Of a stretch of 64,000 bases of DNA, positions 32,170 through 43,585 are shown in pieces. The translations under genes were made by a program, and so were the position numbers. Location: positions 310,001-374,000 of the forward strand of contig JAGKQI010000088.1 in NCBI GenBank assembly GCA_018806915.1, in the 5' to 3' direction. The notes beneath the pieces were generated by a model. The model was not told the DNA's origin, made no database searches, and saw nothing but the letters and a program-made list of their open reading frames with translations. The stretch is from Phytophthora colocasiae (lineage: Eukaryota > Oomycota > Peronosporomycetes > Peronosporales > Peronosporaceae). The stretch's first letter is position 1, and every line of letters begins with the position of its first letter.

Positions 32170-34818
32170 TTACTTCCCCGCGACGATTGACTTCTTCTTA
32201 GCGTAGCCAAGCTTTTGCAGCACCCCACGGATATCGTCCAGTACAGCAACATTGTCAATGGTGGCCGGTACACGGAATGGTGTCGAGTCTGCGACAGCCT
32301 GGACGGTTGCGCGCATGACCTTGCCGGATCGCGTCTTGGGAAGTGCGTCCACGAGACCAACATCCTTCAAGCACACAAAGCTGCCCATCTGCTCACGCAC
32401 GTCGCGTACGACTTGGTCAATAATCTGAAATTGCGTGAAAGTCAGAGGTGGATATCATCATCATAGATAGCGAGTAGAGTAAGGCTAGTGTAATACCTCT
32501 GTCTTCGGGCGGTCGATTTTCTTGTCAATCACAAGAAGCGCCACTGGGACGTGCCCCTTTAGAGTATCGGTAACACCAAACTACATGCATCGAGCACGTT
32601 AGGCAACGATCCATTCAACACTAAGTTAGCATGAAGACAAACGTACCACCGCGCACTCCACAACTTCGGGGATCTCAATGATGACTTCTTCGATTGATCC
32701 AGTGGTAATGCGGTGACCGGCAACATTGATAACGTCATCCGTTCGAGACATCACCTGGTAATAAATAGCCAACACAATATGGTCAGGTTCTAGAGGATAA
32801 GCGAAACAAGAGGCGCGGATACTTACGTAGACAAAACCTTCTTCGTCGATGTGCCCGGTATCACCAGTATGGTAGTAGCCAGGGAAACGTTTGAAGTACT
32901 TAGCATAGAAATCGTCCGGGTTGTTATGCAACGTGGTCAGTGCGCCTGAACAATACAAGGCGTGAGAACTGTACAAGAAGGGAAGCTGTAAAACATAGGG
33001 TGCATCGATACCATACCCGGAGGAAGTGGTAACTTCACCACGAGCTCGGCATCTTTTTCTTCGTTCTCGTGATTGTGGCCGTGGTGCTCGTCGGGGTCAG
33101 CACTATCGGCTGTCAGTAGCTGGACATCCCAGCCGGGAACTGGGCGAGCTACCGAGCCTACTTTAATGCGAGGATACCCGTCTTCCGTGAGGTCATCATT
33201 TTGCATTCCAATGCATGGCGCAGTAATTGGCCATCCAGTTTCTGTTTGCCACCTAAGCAAGAAACAGATTGTCAAACTTGAAAGGTGAAGCTCAAATATT
33301 GCCATCAAGGAAAACTTACCAATGGTCAATAAGAGGCACGCCAAGCTCCTCGGAGAAAAAATTGAAAGTCTTCGGATCACCACGCTCTCCCGCAACGAAC
33401 ATTGTCCTTGAGAAGGCAATAATCCTTAGTGCGTGGCCTCCCGGAACATATTGTGACAGGGCACTTACTTAAATGTTTTTCGAATCTCATCCTTCTTGTC
33501 CTTCAGCAGTAAAGCATGCGGATCTTCCTTTCGGATGGCTCGCAATGCAGTAGGTGCAGTAAACATGGACTTGATGCCGTATTCCGTGATCAACCGCCAG
33601 TAAGCCCCGGCATCCGGCGTTCCGACAGGCTTGCCTGCGTACAAAACCGACTGTGCATCATAGCTACTGTCAGAAGCACCTTCAACAGCAAACCATCGTG
33701 CAATAACCTACCGTGCACCCATGTACGAGCGGTCCATAGACAACGAGCGAGTGTCCAACGGTCCAACCCATATCTGAAGCGGCGAAAAACGTGTCATCTG
33801 GAGTAATGTCAAATACATTGCGCATAGCCCACTTCAGTGCAACAGCGTGGCCACCATTATCTCGCACCACACCCTTCGGGCGTCCAGTGGTTCCAGACGT
33901 GTACAAGATATAGAGCGGGTCTGTCGCCAAAACAGGAACAGCATCAACCTGGTTACCCATGGTCATCACATCTCTCCAGTCGACGTCACGTCCCTTTGTC
34001 ATGGGGAATGGACAAAGATCTCGCTGCATCATGACAACCTTGCTGGGCTTCCAGGCTGAGCGCTCAAGTGCGCCATTGAGCAGAGGACCGTAGTCAATAA
34101 TACCCTTCGGCTCGACGCCACAACTAGCAGAAATGATGATCTTAGGCGTTGCGTCTTCAATACGGGCAGCAAGCTCCAGCGTAGCGAATCCACCGAACAC
34201 AACGGAGTGCACAGCTCCAAGACGGGCACAAGCGAGCATAGCCACTGTCGTCTCCAATACTGCTGGCATGTAGATGACCACCCGGTCCCCTTTCTTCACG
34301 CCTAGCTTTTGCAACCCTCCAGCAAAGGTTGACACTGCCACAGCAATAACTCTAATCAATATGATAGTTATGAATTCCAGCAAGACATAGAGGTTGACTG
34401 ACCTTCTTTCAATAGTTGACTGTACGTCATAGTTGTCTTGGTGTTGGTCAATGGACTATCATAGTGGAAGGCCACGACGTTACCGCGCCCGTTGTTCACG
34501 TGCACGTCTAGCGCATTATAGCACGTGTTCATCTCGCCCCCATTGAACCAACTTGACGATGGTCCCTTTGAGCTGCAGATATGAAGTTTATTAGTATCTA
34601 AATCTCTCGTTATAACATTTGCACTACGGTACGTACGTGTCGAGAACTTTGGACCAAGGTTTGAACCAGTGAAGATCTTGAGCAGCTTCAGCCCAGAACT
34701 CCTCAGGTTTGTCGAGGCTGCGGCGGTACTGCTCGGTGTAGCTGGCGATTTCTCGGTGCTGTGAGAGGCGCAGACTGCGCGCAGTGAAGCGCTGGCCACG
34801 TGAGAACCCGCGCAGCAT
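32170..34818 (-). CDS. ACSS3: mitochondrial propionyl/acetyl-CoA synthetase (ACSS3/PrpE type), ten exons
   Basis: Exons: 34818-34637, 34572-34403, 34349-33712, 33650-33469, 33406-33320, 33252-33017, 32945-32827, 32754-32647, 32580-32497 and 32424-32170. All junctions keep frame and give 686 residues. It would activate short-chain acids, most likely propionate, to the CoA ester using ATP. The ANL signature YTSGTTGRPKGVVRDNGGHA starts near residue 267; the VRDNGGHAVALKW part is typical of the ACSS3/PrpE branch. Other marks are GWTVGHSLVVYGPL, WQTETGWP, YYHTGDTG and the C-terminal KTRSGKVMR Lys motif. The Arg/Ser-rich N-terminus (MLRGFSRGQRFTARSLR) fits a mitochondrial presequence. It faces the gene at 35464 across a shared promoter region. 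Confidence 0.92.
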
Positions 34819-35463
34819 GGATGCAAGAGTGATGGTCACACAGGAGAACTTGCAGGGTTGAGTGCGGAATGCGGAATGGCAAAACGTGGCGTGGATGCGG
34901 AATGCAACTTCAAGGTCGTGATACCGGTACAATATCGGTTTATTGACTGGGCCGTCAGCAAAAGGTGTCTGCTGCAACCGGAAATCGAAGCAGTACGTAC
35001 GTGGACGTTGCGTTTCAAAGCCGACATGGCTACGGTATCTGCACTGCGAGTTTGTCATTGCTGTTCTCGTGTTATTCGAGGCATGGAGCCGAGCTGTCGA
35101 CAAGACTTGCCGTTGCGTAGGCGTGGAACTTGAAGTTGTGTTAAAATGGCCAGGCTAACGACAAGCTCCACAGCTTGAAGACAGGTGAAATGGAATCTCG
35201 ATGGACGTTCAGGAATGCAAGCTCCGATTGACAAATAGGATACATGCAAATGTACTGCTTCGTTTGTGCGAGGTCGTATGATAAATGCCCTCGTCATAGA
35301 GGCCATGCAGCGTCAGTGTATGCTAGAATCCATGCAATCCAGTTGACACCACACCAACAAGTGCTTTGCAGCAGAAGATGGGATTCATGTTTAACAAGAC
35401 TTACCGGTATACGATATCATACCGGTACTCTGCTTTATCCTCCTATATCCAATCCAGAGCGCA
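34819..35463. promoter_or_regulatory. bidirectional promoter region with initiator-like and palindromic motifs
   Basis: On the minus strand CCATTCCGCATTC (34867-34879) fits the oomycete initiator consensus CATTYYNCAWTY, about 50 bp upstream of the synthetase ATG. On the other side, TACCGGTAT and ATACCGGTA (35402-35410 and 35419-35427) form a perfect inverted repeat with an 8-bp spacer, 37 bp before the ATG at 35464. A further GATACCGGTAC occurs near 34918. Promoter activity is inferred from position and motif. Confidence 0.5.
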
Positions 35464-36021
35464 ATGATCATTCGTGCCGTAAGCGACAGCGACAGTGACG
35501 ACGACTTGCTCAGCGCCGCCCAAGCAGCTATTGCCCCACGCCGCTCGGTATTTGACCCTCCTGATACCATCAATGCTTCGTCCAAGAGTAACGCCGCTCG
35601 AGTCTCCTGGTTCGCAGCTTGCGGGGTGTTGGTTCTACTGCTGCTCGTAGACCTGGCGTCTCTGTTTGACCCCTCTCCCGACATCTTTGGTCTTCTTCCT
35701 CTGCTGATATCGACACTAGTCTATGATGAAAGCATCTTTCTGCCTAACGCCGCATCGATGCTAAACCAGTTCGTGGGTTTGGCGCTTGTAGGGGTCTGGA
35801 TCTACTCGAGAGAGAAGAGTTTCGCCTCTGGAGACACGACGCAATGGCTACGTAGTGCCCGATACGGCCCCGTGACAGTGGTGGCTATGCTGTGTTTGGG
35901 CCATGTGGTCTCCTGTCTGTATATCTTGTTTGCGTTGCTGGAGAGCAACGGAGACAACTCCAAGTTTTGGTTGGGGAGGAAACACTCCAGACACAGTACA
36001 GATCCCTACGGACGAGTTTAG
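35464..36021 (+). CDS. small multi-pass membrane protein, 185 residues
   Basis: The N-terminus is acidic (SDSDSDDDLL). About four hydrophobic segments follow: WFAACGVLVLLLLVDLASLF, ILPLLISTLVY-like, FVGLALVGVWIYS and VTVVAMLCLGHVVSCLYILF. The last segment and the NSKFWLGRK that follows resemble the end of DUF1475-type membrane proteins, a loose match. Its TAG overlaps the stop of the convergent phosphodiesterase gene, so the 3' UTRs must be antisense to each other. Confidence 0.75.
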   Translation: MIIRAVSDSDSDDDLLSAAQAAIAPRRSVFDPPDTINASSKSNAARVSWFAACGVLVLLLLVDLASLFDPSPDIFGLLPLLISTLVYDESIFLPNAASMLNQFVGLALVGVWIYSREKSFASGDTTQWLRSARYGPVTVVAMLCLGHVVSCLYILFALLESNGDNSKFWLGRKHSRHSTDPYGRV

Positions 36022-38900
36022 TGGCCGACAGGAGCTTTCCCCGCTGCTGCTTCGATCTTGGAGGCCTCGGGATCTAACACTTGGTCTAAAATGTCTTTGA
36101 TGGAGTTGATCTGCATGTTGTCAGCTTTCTTCCAAAGCTTGTAGTTCTGGTGGGCCTGATCCAAGATCGTCTTGAACTCGGGGCGGAAAACAGCTTCAGC
36201 TACGACTTCAAAGAACGGCAACACGATGAACTCGAAGAAGCCGACCTGGTTGCGAGCGCTGTTCTCACTGTTGCGGTTCATAAACGGAGAGATGTCCATC
36301 CCGAGCGTGTGTTCATCGTCACCCTGCAAGAAGAACTCTTCAATAATGAGATCGGACCAACGAGCGTGCAGTCTCAGTGCCTTGGAGGAGTGACCGACAT
36401 CGGCACACTTGATCACTATTTTCATGAGTAGCATGGGAGAATGCTCCACTTCGGCATCCTCTTGTGAGATCAGTGCCGTCTTCAAGCTACCCACAAGTTG
36501 CAAGTGAACAGTGAGGTCTGTTGAGAGCACCATTTCCACGATAGCTTTGCGAACCTCACTGTACTGGCCAGGTGAAAACCCCACGAAGATGTTGAAAAGC
36601 GGATCTTTTGTCAAGAAAAACGCTTCAGCCAAGTGCATACGTTCCAGAACAGACGAGTCGCTGAATTCAATAGCCAAGTCGCTGCCGCTCTTGATCATGA
36701 AGTTGTTGTTCTTGCCCGGGTGTCTGAAATCGTGAATGGCTGCAGCCACAATCGCCGCAAAGACTTCCTGGAATGTGAGCAAGTCCTGCAAATATCCGTT
36801 GTCCATAACTGAGATCAAGTACTCCACCGAGCTGACGACATCCGCTGCGTGGCAATTATTATGCTGTAACCGTCCAAGACAAGAAACACAAGTTAGCGAG
36901 CGAATGGCAAGGATGGAGTGAAAAAGATAAAATGATGCCTCAAGAAGCGTACGTAAGGATTCCGGTGGTAACCAATATCCAAGAAGTGAAGGAAATTCGC
37001 CAACGTGCCTTTGTTGACGGAGCACAGTTCGAAGAGATTGTGTTGCTCGAAAGCAATATACGTGATGAACGAGATGGGCTTATTGTTCGTCAGCCGTGCC
37101 ACCCTGCAAACACGCAAGTGAGCCAATGCTACCAGCAACCGACCAAGTGGGAACTTACTCAAATGTGTCAACACTCCAGCCATCGCGCTCCATCAGTTCG
37201 CCAACGGCATTCAACACTTCGTCTGTCGGGGCAGTGACTTCAGGATGCAGTCGAGTTTCAACTGCGCGAGTTGGACTGCTACTCCCGACAGAACCGATGG
37301 ACATGCTCGAATTGGCGGAGGCTGCTGTCATACTCCTTTCTGAATCCTTGGCTGTGCTCGCACTATTAGCATTGTTGCCGGCTGCGGAATTCTCGACGCT
37401 GTTCTGGAACACTGCGGACGCTCTGCGGTTGCGTGTGTACGACTTGTTGGCGAGGACTGTGGTGGCCCAAGACTTGATGTCGCCGTCCAAGTCCCCATCG
37501 CGTTTCATTTTGAGCTGTTCATGGATGTCTGGTGCAAAGAGATTTTGCCCCTTTCGCATGAGCAGAGTTACGATCCCATCAAGATTTTCACGAAGCTCCG
37601 GTGACAGTTCAGTAGCGCGTTGCAGGGCCTTAAGATCGAGGAGGACCTTGGCCATGGGCGAGTCAAAATCCAGTGGACTACCATCACCATGGCCGCCCAC
37701 ACGTTCTTCGAGCATTTTCTTGAGGCTTTTGTTCTCGTTAATGATGATTTCTTTCTGCAGATGCGAGGCACGAGCTCGCTCTTCGACGATTTTGGCATGG
37801 AGGAAGTTTAATCGAAGGAAGCGATCCGTCTGGCGTACGCGGACAACTAGAACCGCTGAAACACACACGAGTGTGAAGATGAGCAGGAATTTGTTTACAA
37901 CGAAGATAGTGTAGCTTGACGCTGGATACTGCATCGCAACGAGGATGCAAAACTCGAGATTTACACTGAACGCCAGGAGCAGGTAGTGAAAGGCGTCCAA
38001 CTTGAACAAAGGAGCCGCCAGAAGCACCAGCAAGGGCCGCAACAAGTTCATGTTCAGATGTGCCATCGGAATGGCCACTACGAATTACAGAAATCCAAGA
38101 CTTCATGAAAAAGTATCCTCACGTATACAAGGCAACCAACAACACGTACCTCTGTTGATATATGCGAGCACCAGATCACGTCCTGAAGATTCGAGGTTCT
38201 GGTAGATCCACCACTTGGTCGAACCGTCTAACAAAACGGTAGTGGCGTTGTTCGGTGAAGTCGATTCTGATCCTGAGCCGTGGTCCAATCCTCCGCCCTC
38301 CCCGTCATGACCACCCGTAAATGCGAGAGTGAAGAGCGCGTTCATATCTTTGAGAAAAACGCGCGTATAGTCGTCCATCTTGAGCAGACCTTGACCCAGA
38401 ATGCCAGCAGCGAAGCAGTGCGCGATGAGACAGAGAAGAGTCTGTTCATGACCAATAAAGTTTCTGGAGCGACAACAAGCTACCAAGGTCGGGACAGGGA
38501 TGAAGATGATAATAGAGACCCATAGACGAAGTGTCGAGGCAGCACGAACGTCTGGGTCCTCATCGTAGAAGCCGAACCAGTCCGGTGTGCTGAGCGCGAT
38601 CCAGAGGAGCCAACAGACCAAACTGGCGTAGAGCGCTGGGGCCAGATTGGTCTCGGTGTAAAAAGCCTGGAAGTCCAACTCCACTAATGGGTTCAATGTG
38701 AAAGCATTGGTGACGTAGTGGAAACCATACTTGTCCTCCATTGCTTTGGTGAGTTTATTGGCCTCACTTCGATCAGCTGCAGATCTTGGGAAGATGAGCG
38801 TTGACACAGGAACCCCCAGAGAGCTACGTCTTGCCATTGATGAGCGCAACGTCATAGCCATCGTCTCACTAGCATTAACCAGCGGTGTAGGTGCTATCAT
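36018..38900 (-). CDS. membrane-anchored 3',5'-cyclic nucleotide phosphodiesterase, four exons, 888 residues
   Basis: Exons are 38900-38150, 38077-37159, 37103-36953 and 36863-36018. All keep frame and give 888 residues. Class I catalytic motifs are complete: HNNCHAADV from about residue 608, IHDFRHPGKNN, and KCADVGHSSKA, with the metal-binding His and Asp. The enzyme should hydrolyse cAMP and/or cGMP. The first 350 residues hold several hydrophobic segments (ALYASLVCWLLWIAL, LWVSIIIFIPVPTLVACC, LLRPLLVLLAAPLF, FLLIFTLVCVSAVLVV), so the catalytic domain is attached to a multi-pass membrane region. A coiled coil and a Ser-rich linker follow. Start 38900 is the first ATG in frame. Confidence 0.92.
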
Positions 38901-39194
38901 CGTCACGTGGACGCCTGTCTAGAGCTTGAAGACGTCGTGGAATACCATCATATCCCGAAGAGTTCCAGAAAAAAAAAGCTATTTTTAGCTCGCGTCGTTT
39001 CGTGTATGGCTACATCAATCCCTACCCCTGAGGTAATCAGTTTTCAGTGGTAAGAAATGTGATTTCGGTGGTCAAGATGGTGACACCAGCCATTGTCACG
39101 ACGTTGCGGAAGGGAGAAAGGGGGACAGAAACACAAGCCAAACTGCCCGGGAAGACCTCCCCCTGCTAGCTGCATCTCTCGTGGACGGTTAGCC

Positions 39195-40787
39195 ATGGAG
39201 ACGGAATGCAAGACGCTGTGGATGGGCGACATCCAAATGCATTGGGATGAAGCCTTCATTGCCTCACTCTTCAGTACTGCTGGTCTGTTTTTCTTTTTTT
39301 TAAAGAACTTTTTTGTGTGTTTCATTGAACTAAATTACTTATTCTTATTTGATGATTCTTCTTCTTGTGTGTTTTTATTGTAATATATAGTGGAGCAGCC
39401 TGTGATCAAGTTGATCCGTGACAAGGTGACGGGATATCCCGCAGGTTACGGATTCCTGGAGTTCCCGACTCAACAAGGAGCCCAACAAGTGCTGGAGGCT
39501 TACAACGGCCAACTCATCCGTACGAACGACAGAACTTCTTTGTGTTTTTATTTAAATGTTGCATGATGATTTTTTTTATCTTTATGAAAATCTGATAATG
39601 TTTTTGAATGTCTTGTACGACTAGCGAACACGATGCACCGGTTTCGGATGAACTGGGGAGCTGGAGGTCGCCGTATTGAGACGTCGGATGATCACTCGAT
39701 CTTTGTAGGAGATCTGGCTCCGGACGTCACGGACGAGCTGCTATTGAGCACTTTCAACGCGAGGTTCACCAGTGTGAGGGGTGCCAAGGTGGTGATTGAC
39801 CCCATTACGCGTATGTCCAAGGGCTTCGGTTTCGTGCGCTTTGGAAGCAAGGAAGAAGCGGATCAGGCCTTGCAGACTATGAACGGAGTGTACTGCTCTT
39901 CACGCCCTATGCGAGTCAGTGTGGCGACGGAGAGGAACAAGGCTCGACAGCAGATGGGCTTTACCGCTGCCGAAGAAGAAGGAGCAAACACAACGGTGTT
40001 TGTTGGAGGACTGGACCCTTCCACTACGGAGGATGAGCTACGAGCACGATTCGGTGCCCTGGGCGAAATTGTGTCCGTCAAGGTCCCGCCTGGACGCGGC
40101 TGTGGATTTGTGCAGTACACGACGAAGGAAGCGGCCGAGGTAGCCATCTCGCAAATGAACGGCACGGTTGTTAATGGCGTTAAGGTGCGATGTGCGTGGG
40201 GTCGATCGGCGGCAGCGCGTGCGGCGAACCACAACAACTACTACAGCCAACAACAGTACGGTCAGTACCAGGCCGGGTATCAGGTATGTAGTGCTCAGGG
40301 GGTATACGCGTCGAAATTGCAGCTCTTGACATGTAACTGTTATTGCATGTTCAGAATTACTACAACTACAATGCGGCATACGGTTATCCGCAGTACCAGC
40401 AAGGAGGATACGGCTACGCTGCCTACGGACAATATGGCCAACAGGGCAACCAGTCTCAGGGCGTGTACCAGCAACAACAGCAGCAACAGCCTATCGGTGG
40501 TCAGCAGGCTCACCACGGTAACTATAGCCACCACCAGCAGGATCAGCAACGCGATTTCACGCGGCCTGATGACATTGAAGCTATGAACCGCCGCTACGCT
40601 TCCCAACGTGCGTACCAGGTACAAACAGTGCTGTTACTGTTGGCCGCTGCATTTCCCCTTGTTACTATGACTCATTCATTGTTCGTTTGATGTTTCTTCC
40701 TAGCATATTCCTCCGGCTTCTAACGCGTCGTACACTCCGATGGGAGCGGATGTTGCCAATGGAACCGCAATGGCCGGCTCGATGTAA
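39195..40787 (+). CDS. three-RRM RNA-binding protein (RBP45/NAM8/TIA-1 type), five exons, 407 residues
   Basis: Exons are 39195-39282, 39391-39519, 39625-40283, 40355-40618 and 40704-40787. All keep frame. RRM1 starts TLWMGDIQMHWDE and runs over three exons to PNTMHRFRMNWG. RRM2 starts SIFVGDLAPDVTDE and has KGFGFVRF. RRM3 starts TTVFVGGLDPSTTEDELR and has GCGFVQY. The C-terminus is Gln/Tyr/Gly-rich (YYSQQQYGQYQAGYQ, QQQQQQQ). This layout is that of the RBP45/NAM8/TIA-1 group, which binds U-rich RNA in splicing or mRNA stability. Its first ATG faces the phosphodiesterase gene across about 290 bp. Confidence 0.92.
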
Positions 40788-41143
40788 TCGGGAAGATTAG
40801 TCGAGGGCGGAGGTAGTCAAGAGTGAAGAAAGCGGTCCTCCACGTACAAGCAAGACAAGAGGTGACAAGGGTATTGCCAAATGGTGAGGACGCGCACAAG
40901 TGGCGACAAGGGCATGGAGAGGGTGGGTGGTATGCAGAAGGTGGCGGGAGGAGTAACGAGTGAGCAAGCAAACGACATTTATTGGCACGGGTCCGCGAAC
41001 GTGAAATGCTGATGAAGAGTTTCTTTGTATTTTTGCTTGTTTCTTTTATTCTCGTGTTTTTTTTTTCTTGTTGTTGTAAAATGGCACGTGAAGTTGTGGT
41101 CAACGTCCTGTTCGTTCTGATTCTTGTCCTAGGAGCGTATTCT

Positions 41144-41317
41144 TCAGCATTTGGATGGAAGTTTCTCGTCCAACAGGGCTTGGGCTTCCTTCACCGCTGA
41201 CTGGAATTGCTTCAACTGTTCGTTCTTGAAGACTAATTGCTTCTTGAGTGTCTCCTGGTGCAGCATCAACTCCGAATGGTTCGATTCCAGTCGCTGCATC
41301 TCGCTCTCATCCTCCAT
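41144..41317 (-). CDS. 57-residue coiled-coil ORF
   Basis: The minus strand encodes MEDESEMQRLESNHSELMLH and then QETLKKQLVFKNEQLKQFQS, a regular acidic/Leu coiled coil with no stop until 41144. The ORF lies convergent to the RNA-binding gene, 360 bp past its stop. AG-rich sequence upstream (CATAG then A-run) could be an acceptor site, so the gene may have a 5' exon. No family is recognised. Confidence 0.5.
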   Translation of the reverse strand: MEDESEMQRLESNHSELMLHQETLKKQLVFKNEQLKQFQSAVKEAQALLDEKLPSKC

Positions 41318-42842
41318 TTTTTTTAGTCTATGCGATTACTCCGATTTACCACTCCGATTTACAGGCCATCTTCAAGCTAAAAATTGGTGCATGGCTTGTG
41401 TATTTCGTTCATGAGTTACTACGTTGTTGACGTTGGGGGTGAAGTTTTAATGCTCCTTCTTTTCGGAGGATGTTCGTGATTTCGCACAGCTTGATACGTT
41501 TTGATACTTGACTTGCTTGAGGGGTTAAATATCGACGGCGCGTCTGGGAGCTCCAGCTCGAGGTGTAACCAGCTCCGTCAAATACGATAAGTCGATGGGC
41601 TCGGCACGCTGCGGTTCAAGTTCCAGGTCCAACGTGAGAGCACGCGATCCTCGAGCACTATGTGACCGCTGCCTCCACTCTTGCTTTGTCGATTGCGAAC
41701 TGTTCGCAGATCCGCTGTCCATGCTACTACTGGGGCTGTACAGCTGCATGTTTTCGAATCGCTCGCGGACAGTAGCGGGGTCTTCACGAGACCCACTGCC
41801 TACAGAATCCGTCATTGAAATCGACGGACGGTCATTTTCCGAGCATACACTGGACTGCATCGCGTACGTTGGAAGACTGGTTTGCTTTGAGAAAGCTATC
41901 GAACAAGTGGATAGTTAGAAGAGTGAACAATAAATAGTAGTTGACCAGAATGCTCACACGTACCGTTGAGCGCCGCCTCTGACAGCTTCCGTTCACCGGC
42001 GACGGTAGCTGTTCGCATCCTGTTTGGCCGATTGTAGTCCAATCCGCTCAAGCTACGACTTGTGGAATTCACCGAGCCCGTGTAGATCGCGCATGTCAAG
42101 CACATGCGGTGGTTCTTCCCACTTGCGTCGGCGCGATGGTAGCAGATCTCCACGCACTTCTTACACAGAATGGCATCGCAGAAGCGGCATCGTTTAGCGA
42201 TCGTCCATTTGGATACGCGGTCTCCGCACGCCTTACAGTCTCGGCTACCGTCGCCGTCGCTCGAGTTCGATCCGATAGACGTTGACGAGCCAGGAGCCTG
42301 TCCCGGTCTCAATTGCCGCATGATCTTGAGCACCTGATTGAGATTGTCCGCCGCCTTCTTGTTGGTAGCGATGGCTTGCTGCACGACCCAATTGGGCACA
42401 CCCCGGCCGTCAATGTGGATAAACGTCACGTGTTCCAGCACGTTGGGACGGTCGGTCTCACGGAAGATCATGCCTGACACACGCATGTACGTTCGGACCG
42501 GGCCTTCCGGATGTTGTGACGCCGGGCAGCACAAATGGTTGATGGATCGCATACTACACTCCGCGCCAGGATAGATCGGCCACCCACGTTGCTGGCCGTA
42601 ACTCAGTCAATTTTAGGAGTTGGAGCCTGCTATTTAGATATGTTTTGCAGCTATTTTTGACTAAAGCGGTGTTTGTGCTAACGAGCTGGATATTGCAATT
42701 CATCGGGTGGCTAGCATACAGAGGAGCACTTTTGGCACCACGACAGGTTAGATCGGCCGCCAACACAATACAAATCTCAAATCAAATGTGACTAAATGAT
42801 TGCATATCAAAAGAGTCGATAAAGACGAGTGGTCTGTATTGG

Positions 42843-43320
42843 TGCTTACTTGGCAAGATACCACGCAAGAAAAAGCCCCACCAACCCCAGAAGAAGCCCC
42901 GCCTCACTGATAATGAGCGGGGTAGAATTCAAGGCCTTCGTAGCGGTGTGAGCGCTCGTAACACTGCACTGCTGACCTCCCGCAGCCGAGACACTGTCGC
43001 CCGTGTTGTTGCTCCCAGCTCCACTGCGAAACAAAAGCGCCCAGGCCCCCCACCTTATCTAACGGATCGTGAAACGCGGCGCCTAGTGCGCGAAGCGTCC
43101 AAGGGCAACCTCTGCCGCCAAGCTTAAGGCCGAGCTGAAACTCTCCGTCTCCGTGCACCGCATACAGCGTACCCCTTTCCAGGGTAGAACTGGATGGTGT
43201 ACACAAAGATGGAGAACACGTTGCCATTGAAACCGGAGGACATGGCCGCTCGTGGCGTGGGCTCGCACCATGCTAGTGCGGAAAGATAACTCAAGCATTC
43301 ACGTCTCCAAGCAAACTAAG
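42843..43320 (-). pseudogene. foreign gene fragment inside the Tc1-like element
   Basis: The minus strand ends SGAGSNNTGDSVSAAGGQQC, then LIISEAGLLLGLVGLFLAWYL and stop at about 42849. This looks like a Ser/Thr-rich tail plus a terminal hydrophobic segment, as in GPI- or tail-anchored proteins. Upstream frames (LYAVHGDGEFQLGLKLGG) and a possible GTGGGG...TTTCGCAG intron suggest a captured piece of a spliced gene. The parent gene is not recognised. Confidence 0.45.
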
Positions 43321-43330
43321 GGTTTTTTTT

Positions 43331-43585
43331 ACGGAGCAAGCTGTAGATGTTCTAGATTGGCCATCAAAGTCACCGGATTTTAATCCCATAGAAAATCTGT
43401 GGTCTATTATGAGTAGGACGGTCTATAATAATGGAAAACAGTATGAGGGTGTAGCAGATTTAACTGTTGCGCTCTTTGAGGCATGGGAATCAATCTCATT
43501 AGCTCTACTAAAGTCCCTTATCGAGTCGTTGCCACGTCGATGCGTAGAAGTAGTTGATAGGAACGGAAACAGGACTCACTATTGA
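43331..43585 (+). pseudogene. Tc1-type transposase C-terminal fragment
   Basis: The frame reads VLDWPSKSPDFNPIENLWSI, the diagnostic third catalytic block of Tc1/mariner DDE transposases, and ends RCVEVVDRNGNRTHY with a stop at the inner edge of the right TIR. The DNA-binding and first two catalytic parts are missing. Confidence 0.88.

Noticed and set aside
39093..39194. Upstream in-frame extension of the RNA-binding protein
   Set aside because: The extra residues are basic and unlike RRM proteins; METECKTLWMGD at 39195 gives the usual start just before RRM1.
42554..42766. 70-residue repeated protein on both sides of 42.5-43.9 kb
   Set aside because: The identical peptides are only translations of the inverted repeats of the Tc1-like element.
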